Source: Coprinus comatus (lineage: Eukaryota; Basidiomycota; Agaricomycetes; Agaricales; Agaricaceae). From it: DNA of 64,000 bases. The DNA is taken from positions 186,001-250,000 of the forward strand of contig JAWPGT010000001.1 in the NCBI GenBank assembly GCA_034638255.1. Direction: 5' to 3'. The notes below the pieces were generated by a model. That model saw only the letters and a list, made by a program, of their open reading frames with translations, was not told the origin of the DNA and did no database searches. Below are positions 37,689 through 50,625 of the stretch, piece after piece. A program made the translations under genes and the position numbers. Each line of letters starts with the position of its first letter. The first letter of the stretch is position 1.

Positions 37689-39649
37689 ATGGGCAGGATC
37701 ACAGGCATTCTCTTCGTCAACTTTGTTCTTTCGCTCATCTGCTTCATTGCTTATTCTTCTCAGATATTCATCGTATGGCCCTGGTATGGCTCAGTCCTTT
37801 CCGTACAGCTCATCTCTTTGCTCGCCCCCTTCAAGTACGTTGCACCCTGTCCACCTTTCCTCACCTCATTCCTCATTCCACCCAGCATTCTTGTTGCAAT
37901 GTTGCTCTGGAACTACTACCTATGCGTAACTACTGATCCTGGACGTGTACCAGAATCATGGGTATATCCACGGCTTTCCTTTTCATATCCTTCTTAATTA
38001 ACTTCCCAACAGAAACCAGATACTCATGCAGAAGGGTATGAAGTCAAAAAACTAACTGGTGCTCCACGCTATTGTCGCATGTGCAAGAATTACAAACCTC
38101 CTCGATCTCACCACTGTCGACAATGCAACAAATGCGTTCTTCGTATGGGTCCGTGTGTTTACGTCACACCACGATTTATACTCACTTACCCCCTAGATCA
38201 CCATTGTCCCTGGATCAACAACTGCGTTGGCCATTTCAATCATGGCCATTTCATTCGTTTTCTATTCTATGTCGACGTAGCTTGTTCGTACCATTTCATG
38301 ATGGTAACAAGAAGAGTTATAACGGCAATGAACCAACCTTATTGGGTGACTTTTCTCTACTTTCTCTATCCAAGGATCACTTATTCATCAAATCAATGTA
38401 GGAAGGCCCATCTACTGTAGAATTTATATTCATCATCCTCAACTTTGTCGCTTGTATACCAGTACTTCTCGCAGTCGGTAGCTTCAGGTATGCTCTGCCA
38501 CTCTGTCATATATATGTATTTCTCACTTTTTTTTCTACGTATACCAGTATATACCATTTCCTTGCTCTCATAAATAACACTACCACAATTGAAAGATGGG
38601 AGAAAGACAAGGCAGCAACAATGGTTAGGAAAGGCAAAATCAGCGAGGTACGTTTCCTCTCTACCATTACACGTATCAAAACTAATCACAATAACCAGAT
38701 TAAATTCCCATACGCAAGTCTACCTTCTTATTCTTTGGAGTACCTTTTAACCTGTAACAACTCTACAGGATTTAGGAAAACGTCGTAACATTGAATCCGT
38801 CCTTGGGAAAAACTCACTTATATGGTGTTTTCCAACACGTACTCCTGGTTCTGGTCTCAAATTCTCATTAACCCCTCGAGACGGTGAGTGGAACGAGATG
38901 TCCACTTTCAGGATGAGGGTCGATGATTATCATGAACCATCAATGATGGTTTGAGTGATTTTCTGTTTTATTTTTTTTTCAACCCCTCGCACTTCTACAT
39001 CTACCCTAATCCTAACAACTCCCACCCCGCCATCTTGTGTTCGTCCCCATTTATTACCAGTCATATTCATCTTCAATTCACACTGACATTTTTTATTATT
39101 ATTGTTTCATTCTTTCCTTTTAGATCATGCACAATCATGGCCACCAACTGATCCAGACATGCAAAAACCAGTAAATTATGAACATTTGCAACATCATCAC
39201 CATGGACATACGGAACCGATACTCTTAATCCTTCTTTACAACCCAGTAATGGTACCTCTCGACGTCGCCTAATTAACGGCAACAAAATCAAAAGTAGAGA
39301 TTCGTGTTTACCTCACGATTATCATCAAGACCTACCATACCATCCGGAAAGCCAAGGTCAAGCTTACTATCAGGAACCAGAAGAATCTGGATCAGAAGAT
39401 AGTCTTGTAAGCTCTGGAGAGGAAATGTATAATGAGGAGGAAGAGGATAATGTTCCTTTGGGAACGACAGTACGGAGGGGTTCTGAAGGGTATGAAATAC
39501 GACCTGTTTCGAGGGAGGAAATGCTTAGGCAGTATCTTGAGAGTGTTGGAGAACAAGAACCGGATAGATATCTACGATATATTCCACAACCTGACTCTGA
39601 GAGTGTTGATTCTGACGATCTCAATGAGGAACCTTTACATCGAACTTGA
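37689..39649 (+). CDS. PFA4: DHHC palmitoyltransferase Pfa4 (apparent -1 frameshift near the C-terminus)
   Basis: This ER S-acyltransferase (in yeast it modifies chitin synthase Chs3) has four hydrophobic segments and the zinc/DHHC domain [20 protein letters not shown] followed by [20 protein letters not shown]. Later come [20 protein letters not shown] and [20 protein letters not shown], typical of Pfa4. A 15-nt exon (38699-38713, IKFPY) is followed by a GC-AG intron (38714-38768), and a long intron of about 240 nt is 38884-39123. The frame that carries NYEH changes near the T3 run 39185-39187; one extra T gives [19 protein letters not shown], leading to [20 protein letters not shown] and the end at 39649. 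Without it the protein would stop early at about 39270. The start at 37689 is [12 protein letters not shown]. Confidence 0.87.
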
Positions 39650-39741
39650 TACAGCAATTTAGTAGATTAATTGTAGGAGCATAATAATTAGGATATACAG
39701 TATTGGTTTACAAAAAGCAAAAAGAAGGAAGAAGAAAGAAA

Positions 39742-42042
39742 TTATGGAGGTGGAGGTAATTGAATCTGTTGTTGTGTATAACCCTGTTCTTTCAATGCTG
39801 CCTGACAAAGTTCATAAGTCCTATTCACCACCAACTCTATCAATCCATTCATTTGTTCTTTTAGTTGCTCATCATGCATATGTACCCTCGTTATTATTTT
39901 CTCTAAAGCAGGTGTTACTTCTTCAGCGACGTATTTATCAATGAATTTGGAAATGTAAGGAGCGAAATCTTTAGCTGTGATAGGAATTGGAAGCATGTTG
40001 GGAATGGGTTGGGGTAGAGTATGAAGATTTTCCATTTCAATTGCGAGAGCGTCGAGTCTTTCTTTATCTTTTGGTGCCCATTCTTCCATATCTTTAATTT
40101 GTTGGTTTGCCTACATACATACGTCATCAGTAAAATCATAAAATCTTGAAAAATTACATATCGCTAAAAAGAAAAAAGAAAAAAAAGTACCTGTTTGACG
40201 AACATCTGAATCTTTAGATCTTTTTCTCGCAAATCTACCAATTCATTCTCTAGCTTCTCGATCGTTTCTTTCAACATTTGAATATTTCCTTGTCGTTCTT
40301 TATTCTTCTGATCCAGAATTTCGAGTTTTTCTGTTAAAGGTTGGAACATATCCTCGCTGACTCCTAATTCCGCAAACATTTGTTGCAAATTCAGGTTTTC
40401 ATCTTCATCGACCTCATTTAATTTTTCCTTTGCTTCCTCCAGTTCCTCATGGTAGTCTTCATATTGGACATATTGTTGATGGGAAAATGCATCTGAAAGA
40501 TCAGTTGCCTTAATTTCCAATACTTCCAATGCTCTTTTCAGTGAATTTACTAATATTATTATTATTAGTATTGTTGAAGACTCCTCGATAAGAGTGTAGG
40601 GTTACCTTGTTCTAATTTTCGATTCTCGATTACTTCCTTCTCTTCCTTCTCTCTTTTTGCCTCCATAATCCTTCTAGGCAAATCCAATTCTTGAATCCAT
40701 TCTTTCAATTCTGCAGTATAAGATGCGATTTTCGTAAGATCAAGCCCCTTTTTCTTCAAATCCATCGCAGTATTCAAAGCATTAGAATATCTGACAATGG
40801 TACTAATAGATATTTCATGATCCTTCTCCAATCTTTTTATTTCATCACTGTATTGTTTATTGACGGCTTCTAGTTTTTCCCGTGCACTAGGTGTTGAATA
40901 AGTGTAGGCTTGTGATACACGAGCAGCTCGCCATTTTGTTTTTCTGCCCGCTGCTTTTTCTAGATTATATCGGATAGATATTGCATTGACCACTTCTCTA
41001 AAAAATTAAAATTAAAATTAATGAAAGGTGTAAGAAATTCAGGCAAGCAGTTACTCACTTGATAAGCTTTTGATATATCTCTTTGGGCGATAGAGTTGCG
41101 AGTTGAGCATTGGAGGTGGCGAGAACCGCACTGACGTCATAATGATTGAACCTGGAGGTCACTGAAACAGCCGATAACGGGACATATTCTTGCGCAGGAG
41201 TAATTGGTGAGTTGATGGGTAGTATCTGTGTCCTTTTTCTTGTCGGAAGTGGAGGTCTTGGCTTATTTTGAGAAGTGGATGAAGAAGCAATAGATGTTAG
41301 GATCTGTTGCACCGTGGTTGGCGGAGGAGTGTGATCAACATCTATTGCCTTCTGTTGGGCAGAGGTGGAGGTATGTGAATTATTCCAACCTGACGACGTA
41401 GCCTTTTTGCTCGCCTGCTTGTCATCACCCCAGCCATTGTCACCCCATTCCTGTCCAGAAGACCACACATTATCTGATTTATCATTGGAGACGTCATTTG
41501 CCCAAGCGTCCTTATCATCAGTGTTGCCCCGAGCGTTGTTATCATTGGATTTTCCCCAGGACACATCATCGTCTCTGGTGGTTGGATTTTCCCAGGTGCC
41601 ACTGTCTTTTCTGGATGACTTTCCCCGGGAGCTATTGTCACCTCTGCTGGTTGATTTTCCAAAAGAGACATCATCAGCTCTACCTTCTACTGGACTGTGG
41701 GCATAGTAGCTGTCTGATTCCCTAGGTGGTGGTGACCTTCTGGCATAGCTCTAGATATATGTGTCAAGAGATGTTGTGAGAGGATAGCAAGAGCAACATA
41801 CTCGACGCATGGCGGTGGGCCAGGCAGCGTTGTTTGGGTGAATAAAGTTGCAATATGAAAAACGACGACAACCTCCTGGAATTGCGGGAAGACCATCGTC
41901 GTTGTAGAACTGGAGCTTATGAGGCAAAGATTTGTGTTGGAAGAGAAGACATACCTTGCAACGGACATTCTGCTTGGTGGAATACATTCGAAAGAGTTTA
42001 AACACTTACCATATACGGACAGTCCCTGTCTCCGTCTTCCAT
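39742..42042 (-). CDS. CCCH-type zinc-finger, low-complexity and coiled-coil protein
   Basis: The first exon (42010-42042) encodes MEDGDRDCPYM, the second is 15 nt (41955-41969, NVRCK), then FYNDDGLPAIPGGCRRFSYC and NFIHPNNAAWP complete a CCCH finger, with a wider first gap than the classic C-x8-C. A Ser/Asp/Trp/Gly-rich stretch with loose repeats of the type VSxGKS follows (about 41400-41700), then a helical N-terminal coiled coil (YSTPSAREKLEAVNKQYSDE), a second (YEDYHEELEEAKEKLNEVDE) and a globular-looking end (ITAKDFAPYISKFIDKYVAE) closing in QLPPPP. I recognise no named family. The finger suggests RNA binding. Its ATG (42042 to 42040) overlaps the ATG of the divergent ISC1. Confidence 0.75.
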
Positions 42043-43536
42043 GAGCTCAAACAGCCAGCTCCGCCTGTTTTCGCTTAACTGCTGGTAGGTCGTCCCCATA
42101 TCCACACCGCCTCTACTGCATCTCTACAGGGACCTCAAGTTCATCGCAAAGGTCCGCCCACAGCGTATACGTGCAATAGCAGACTACATTGCACGTTCAA
42201 ACTATGACATCGTCTCTCTTCAGGAAATATGGGTTCTAGCAGACTATGAACTAGTCAGATCAGCCGTACAACATATTCTGCCGCATGCAAAGTTCTTTTA
42301 TAGGTTCGTCTTTGTCTTTTACCCTTGCCTAAATTGCCTCATGTCTTGTTGTAGCGGAGCTCTTGGCGCAGGCCTCGCCATCTTTTCCCGCTTTCCCTTT
42401 GTCGCTTCTTCAGTTCATCCGTACTCTTTGAATGGAGAACCAACAGACGTCGGTGCTGGTGACTGGTTTGTCGGAAAGGCCGCTGCCAGTGTTATCATCT
42501 TCCATCCCGTCCTCGGCAAGGTTCAAATATTCAATACTCATGTACGTCACATCAACCTCATTTCTCGCACCGTGGCACCCCCTCATAACATATCTAGCTG
42601 TATGCCAAAGGAGGAGAAGACGGCCCAGAGTATCAAAGAGCTCATCGTTTGGTCAATGCTTGGGAATTTGCCAGACTCACAAGAGAGGCAGCCGAACTCG
42701 GTCGTTATGTCATAGCTGTACGTGACAACGGTCTATCAAAATCAAGCTCAAACTTATCCCTAATTTAGCTCGGCGACTTCAACAGCATTCCAACTACACT
42801 TCCAATGACCATAATCCGAGAACATGCCGCTCTCCATGATTCCTGGGTAGTCACTCACCCGAATAGCGAAGAAACCAATCCTCTTAATCCAGAAGACGCT
42901 ATCACTAGACAGGGCATAACTGCAGACTCTCCTGTCAATTCCTGGTCAGCAGGAAAGTCCTATCTGGGCTCTACTTTCTGGGGAAAGCGTCTTGATTATG
43001 TCTTGTACCGCCAACCTCGAGGCCAAAAATTCCCCAGACTCCGTGCCACAGACTGTCGGGTGGTTCTTACCGAAAAGGTCCCAGGCCATGACTTTTCCTA
43101 TTCTGATCATTTTGGTTTAGAAGCCGTCATCGACATTCAATTGGATTCTCAACAACAAGAAGATTCTAGCTTATACCGTAACGGATTGGAAGACACTCAA
43201 ACAGAATTATCTTCTACCACCGTATCAACAATCATCCATGCTCTTACAGATTGTTATCGAAGGTCACGAGAACGCGCAAAACGAGAACTACTTGTTTTTA
43301 TCTTGTGCATCTGCCTTGTGGTCGCGGTAGCGATCGGTACGGCGTGGCTTCCACATTCATGGATCAATCCGCTATTCATCATCTTCACTACTGCTCTTGC
43401 ATGGGCTGGAACCACTCTTCTTTATGAAGGTTTCTTATACGGAAATTGGGAATGTAATTCTCTTCAGAACGTCATTGAAGAACTAGAAATATACCACAAG
43501 GGTTTAGAAATTCAAGCTGGCACTACAAGTGCTTAA
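42041..43536 (+). CDS. ISC1: Inositol phosphosphingolipid phospholipase C (neutral sphingomyelinase family)
   Basis: This membrane enzyme cleaves inositol phosphosphingolipids to ceramide. The start MSSNSQLRLFSLNCWDLKFI comes from joining across a 5' intron. The exonuclease-endonuclease-phosphatase fold shows DYIARSNYDIVSLQEIW (metal-binding Glu), GAGLAIFSRFPF, GKAAASVI, FNTHLYAKGG, IALGDFNSIPTTLP, GKRLDYVLYR and HDFSYSDHFGLEAVI (catalytic His). Two C-terminal hydrophobic segments (FILCICLVVAVAIGTAWL; NPLFIIFTTALAWAG) match the membrane anchor of Isc1. The start codon at 42041 shares two bases with the start of the divergent CCCH gene. No upstream in-frame ATG exists before the stop, and moving the start downstream would lose the conserved LNCW. 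Confidence 0.95.
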
Positions 43537-43683
43537 TGCTCTCCTACATCTACTACTTTTTTTTTCTATCGATAATAGCTATCAGTGCAGTAGTATACCC
43601 TCTTTCAGGTCGAAATACATTTTAGGTACTAGGAAAATATAAACAAGCATACGAGATAAATTAATTACAAACACCAAGATTAC

Positions 43684-45717
43684 CTACTGAAAGTCTGGAA
43701 GTAAACCCTTGTCAGGAGAATTCGAGAAGCATGGAACAACACCAAGTCCACAATTTAAATGCATCATTCCTTCCTCTCCATCACCTCTGAGCCAACCATC
43801 TTTTCCCAAAATACCTCCAATTTCCGCTTCTTCTTCTTCTTCATCATTTTCGTCATCAACCAACATTGACGGAATAGAAGTCGAAGTAACAGTAGTCGAT
43901 ATACTTGAACTTGAACTTGTATTTTGACTCAAAGTAACAGATATCGACATCGATGAATCCGTCTCCGTCACCTCCGATAACATCTCTTCATCATCAAATT
44001 TTTGTTTAGCACTACCATCTTTCATATCCTTTTCAATTCCATCTCTACCAACCACTACCGCTTTTTTATTTCCTATTTCGGCTTGCATTTCCGTTTCTGC
44101 GACATGTCCCAAATTGGAATTGGGTGATGGTGTTTGATACTTTGGTAATACGTTATGCACAAAGTTATGCATTGATTCAAAAGCTTTACGAGTGGCAGAG
44201 AACCCTGACCAAGCTTGGAATACGTGAATCTGTTTTTTTTTTTTTAAAAAAAAAAAAACAATTAAAATAATAAAAGAAAAAAGAAAAGAAAACTCACTGC
44301 ATCATCATAAACTTCATGTCTAACCAAAACACCAGCCAAAGCCGCTTTTTTCGCCAACAGCTCAATTTCATCTCTCAAAACCTCCGCATCACCAGCTTGA
44401 ATCAATAACGGTGGTAAACCTTCAAAATTTCCAAACAACGGGCTAGCATAAGGATGTGTTAAATATTTTTGAGTATGTTCACCAAGATATAAAGCAATGG
44501 GATTCATATGACTGTCCATTAGTGGAAATGGTACAATGTCATACATAGCATTTGAATCCCAAGATTCACAACTTAATGTCAAATCAACCCAAGGTGACAT
44601 TAAGATTGCTCCTGAAGGCAATGGGTAGCCATTATCACGCAAATACATGAGTAATGCCAGTGTTAGCCCACCACCTGCACTATCACCACTGACAATGATA
44701 TTTTCAGGAGGAATGAGGAGATCCTCTATTAGTCGAAGGTAAGCACAAACGATATCATGTAGAGGGCCAGGAAATTGGGTTTCTGGTGCGAGACGATAAT
44801 CGATTGCTAATATAATTGTGTGAATAGAATTATTTATCGTGTTCAAGATATAACCGACTCACCAAATAATCGTGCATCGGCATACTTTGCCAATGGGATT
44901 GATACTAGTCGTTGAGCAGCAGCACTAGAAAGATAATATGCTCCTAATAAATTCAATATCTTATTGATTATTTAACTTTGTTTCACTGCGAAGGGAACTA
45001 ACCTCCATGAGCATATAACACAACACGTTCTTCCCCAATAGCAGGCTGTTTCCTCGCATTGGTATTTGAACTCGCAATCTTCCAACCGTTCTGTAAGCGG
45101 TTCCAAGTCTTCTTGCCAACAACCCATTCACCAGATAATTCTCGAGATCCAGTTTCAGAAGCGTCAAATGGTGCAAGAAATCCTCGAAGATTTTGTTTCT
45201 TAACTCGAAATTTCACTGACGTGACAAGTGCATCGGATGGTAAAGGGACAAGACCACCGACATTCATAAGTGTACGAATTGTATCCTGTGCTTGACCATT
45301 AATTGGTAACCAGAAGATGGAGAAAATACACACAATGCCTATGAGTCCTGTATGTCGTCCAGTACCACGTACAAGACTCGTAACTATTGTCATATCAATG
45401 CCCCAAGATTTCTTACGAGGTCCCCATAGTTGATGAGAAACCACATCTGTAGTTAACTGGGTCGCTGTGGATAGCATTTTTGTCAAAGAGCATATATATC
45501 AACAAAGCCATTCCGTGGTACCTTTGGTAGCAAGAAAACTCGCATATTTCCAGTACTCCCAAAGATGAAGGGGACGGCGAGGTTGAAGCTTGAGGTTTGG
45601 GTCAACTCTAGCGGATGGTGGGAAGACACCAGGGGTTTCATAGTATTTCAAGGACTGGGCTGGTGACTGCCTCGAAGGTTGTTGTTGTTGTTTAGGCGGT
45701 CTACGAAGAGGTATTGA
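43684..45717 (-). CDS. Alpha/beta hydrolase of the hormone-sensitive-lipase (HSL) type
   Basis: The core carries VVLYAHGGAYYLSSAA (oxyanion hole), AIDYRLAPETQFPGPLHDIV, VSGDSAGGGLTLALLMYL (nucleophile Ser), SPWVDLTLS, LIQAGDAEVLRDEIELLA (catalytic Asp) and HEVYDDAIHVFQAW (catalytic His), so all parts of the triad are present. Upstream is a hydrophobic segment (HTGLIGIVCIFSIFWLPING) and a Gln/Pro-rich N-terminus. A long Ser/Glu/Asp-rich tail follows the hydrolase. Start 45717 (MSIPLRRPPKQQQQP) is my choice; Mets at 45744 and 45759 are in frame. The intron before HVFQ contains a perfect T13A13 run. Substrate is unknown; sterol or acylglycerol ester, or arylacetamide, are family possibilities. 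Confidence 0.87.
44233..44258. repeat. T13A13 perfect self-complementary homopolymer pair
   Basis: Thirteen T are followed at once by thirteen A, inside the last intron of the HSL-type hydrolase. On the gene's strand it stands a few bases before the acceptor AG. Confidence 0.9.
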
Positions 45718-45892
45718 CATGGAAGGAAGAAAAAAGGCATTCATGATAGAAGGATACATGGTCAGTGAATCAAGCCATAGGGGAATACAAATCTCATTTC
45801 AGTAGAAGACCTAAGTATACAGTCTCGTAGAGCTGCCCCTTTTCTGGAAGTAGTATATGACGATTCGATCGATCTGATCACAACGGCCCCAC

Positions 45893-47685
<1,793 letters not shown>

Positions 47686-48072
47686 TTAATCTGGTATAAG
47701 GAAGTTTTCAAGTGTTTGGTTCTGGGAGAGAATGTATATTTGTCCAGATTTGATGTCTTGCAATATTAAGAGTGATGGTATCTTGGCGCAGAACAACTCG
47801 ACAAGAAAAGAATGAAGAGGGTTACCGATGAGTCGTATGCATACTATTCACGATATTTAGAGTTAGGAGTCTGACATCGGTGAATCTTATCAGTATCTTA
47901 TCGCCTTAGTCGTAACATGAATTGATTTGGAGTTTAACTACGCGTTGAATAGAATATTTACAATACATACACTTCAAAATAAAAAGGAACGGATTGAAAG
48001 GCTAGTGATAACATCAGGAAATTATCCCAGTAGAATTAAGAAAAAAACCCGAAAAAAAAAACAGAAAGAAAA
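47686..48072. other. Intergenic region, RSC4-like / MAP2
   Basis: 387 bp between the stop of the upstream RSC4-like gene and the MAP2 start, both on the minus strand; it should contain the MAP2 promoter. A poly-A/G run (48034-48070) flanks the RSC4-like stop. Nothing else seen. Confidence 0.55.
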
Positions 48073-50360
48073 TCAATCAGTTATTCGTTCAATATAAACT
48101 TTCCACATCAGTCCACCTTTCTCCCCAACCTCCAGGATATTTGATCCAACAGGTAGACCGACGTTCCAATGTCTACCTTGATCCTCTTTTTCCTTCACTT
48201 CAACTCCATTAATTTTCAATTGCACTTCATGTACCTTGTCAACATCATCTTTTTTCCTTTCTTGTGCCTTGTTCTTATGTACACTGGCCGTTGCAGATCT
48301 CGTTGTTCGTGCAGGTGGGGCAGCAGCAGCTCTCTGTGATCTCCTGACAACTGTTTTTCCTTTCCGCATTCGCCCATTTTTGGTTGGCGACGTACCATCT
48401 GCTTCCATGTCTTCTTCTTCCTCTTCTTGTCTGAGATCTTCCTCTTCCTCCTCCTCGTCGCTACTTTCTTCTTCTACTTCACCAAGAAACACTAGGTCAT
48501 CAATATCAACACTTGTTTCTCCAGAAGCCAAGCGTAATGCCCATGTTTTAACACCTTCATTATAATCCAACCAGAAGAGTCGACCTCGCGGTTGAATCCT
48601 TAATTTGACTAGTCTAATTTGATGGTTTGGATGTACAGAAGTTGGTGCAGGAGAAGCAGATGGAGCTGGCGTTGGCTTCACGTTCGTCACTGCTGCCACC
48701 GGTGTATGCGTGATGGGAATGGGAGCTGCGGCTTGTTGGTATGAATGTGAGTAATGTGAGTACGTGATAGTTGAGGCAGCTGTGGGTTGAGGAGTAGCAG
48801 ACGAGGGTTTTCCGGCTGATTGAGTAATAACTGACTGCGTTGCTTGGGTTGGTAACTGAGGTTGAGGTGCGACTGGTGGTTTTATTGTAACGTTGCTTGT
48901 AGCGGCTACGTTAGAGACCGACTTTACTGTTGATGCAGGTGTTGAAACTGAAGGTTTTGCCTTGATTGCTGTTGAAGCTGCAGCTGATTGTCCAGATTTT
49001 GCATGAGCAGTGCTTGAGGCGGGCACACGAAGCAACAATGAGGAAGACGAGGGTTCAGGCTTGGAAGAAGATTGACTATGACTTGGAGGGACCGGAGGCT
49101 TGATTTTAATCTTATTGGTGAACGTTTTAGTCGGATACTCAGGTAGAGTATACGGAGGAGGAAGGTCCGACATCAACTGTCTAAAGTAGTCCTAAGAAAT
49201 ATTAGATAAACGCAACAGCAAATGTCAGCCATGAACCTACACGTAGAGTCAATGCATCATCCCAGATTGGCGTATGGTCTTGATTGAAAGACATAGCATT
49301 AGAGAAAACAAGTTCAACGTCAGCGGCAAAGGTAGCTGCTGTATGGTACTCCTTGCGCTTAATTCGTCTCTAGAGTTGATATTAGAATTTGTATACTAAT
49401 AAGTAAGAGAGATATCGCACGAAAATATTTTCTAGGCATTGTGGTTTCTTGATTTGTTTATAATAGATAGCCCACTGCTTCTTGCTCGGCAATTCCATGA
49501 ACTCGGTCGCAATCAAACGGCCACTAGATATTTAGGAGAATGAGTTGTTGCACGTACAAACACATGGTTTACCTACGTTCCATCTGTTTTTTCAATCAAT
49601 TTTTGCAGCCGTGACTTGATAAGGTGTGTAAGATTAGGTGTCTTGGATTTGCCTTTCTTCTCATCGTCATCTGAACTGTCATCAGCTTCTGGCGATGAAA
49701 CATTGCTGTTATAATGGGTGTGAACAAGTGTCTGTGTAGGGCATAATTAGCCGAAAACTTGGGAGAAAGAGCTTGAATTAGAGTATTCACCAAGAGTTCC
49801 TTCGCATCTATCCATATCCCGCTATCCTTCATGTTGTATTCCAATGCATTGTTGAAGAGGAGCTCGAAGTCTGATTGTACGGCTTGCGTCGAGGGGTAAC
49901 TATTGGTGTCGAGTCTCTTCTTGATGTCATCTAATGCTATGGGCTTTTTAATGATCTGGTAATAGTCAGGATACAACCGCCGGGGTGGTTTCTTCAAGAA
50001 ATCTGTGGCTAGAAGGCGACCGCTATTGAAGAGGAGAAATGGATATAAAAGAGGCAGTAGAAAGTGAGGATGACGGAGACAGATGCATCAGAGTCGAATA
50101 TGGCAGGAGTAAAGCGACATAACTCACTCTTTGCTTTCTGCGTCCTTGATCGTCTGCCATAACTTCAGTCCCTGCTCCTTGACCGTATTCCCACTACCAT
50201 AGCTTCCACCACTATTCCATTCACTGGACACTCCATTAGACATGGTCACGTCAACATCTGGCGAAAACCCCTCATCTGCTACCACTTCTCGACGACGTTT
50301 GGGGCGTGATCCCTCGACGTCGGTTGTCCCAATTAGCCTACTGAGCTCCCTCTTCGACAT
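48073..50360 (-). CDS. RSC4: Tandem-bromodomain chromatin-remodelling subunit (Rsc4-like)
   Basis: Two bromodomains stand in tandem. The first has RRLYPDYYQIIKKPIALDDI and NNALEYNMKDS, the second KKQWAIYYKQIKKPQCLENI and FSNAMSFNQDHTPIWDDAL; each keeps the Asn of the acetyl-lysine pocket. A Pro/Ser/Thr/Ala-rich linker, an acidic block and a C-terminal domain (EVQLKINGVEVKEKEDQGRH to MWKVYIERITD) follow. This arrangement is that of Rsc4 of the RSC nucleosome remodeller in fungi. The start at 50360 (MSKRELSRLIGTTD) gives a basic KRRRE stretch. Several short introns fall between 49190 and 50130. Assignment to RSC rather than another complex is an inference from domain order and the C-terminal block. 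Confidence 0.85.
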
Positions 50361-50625
50361 TTTATATGTTTCTCTCCACAAGAGTATCTTCCTAAAGTTG
50401 CGTTTTCAAGGACGTATCGCGACAATTAGGGAGTTAACGCTTGTTCAATACCCGTTATTGAGCCAACGAAACCCAGTCCCTGACATTGGCACCATTATCT
50501 CACGTGATCTCACGCGTCTGAAATTTGTGTTCGATTATCGTTTACATACATATTGCCTTAGAGAGCTTACACAACTTTCTCAAGTACTGTGAATATAATG
50601 GATCGATTAACTCAATAAGCCATGT

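Noticed and set aside
38951..39151. Phe/Ser-rich open frame after the DHHC domain
   Set aside because: It is the pyrimidine-rich interior of the long PFA4 intron 38884-39123, which explains the apparent hydrophobic text.
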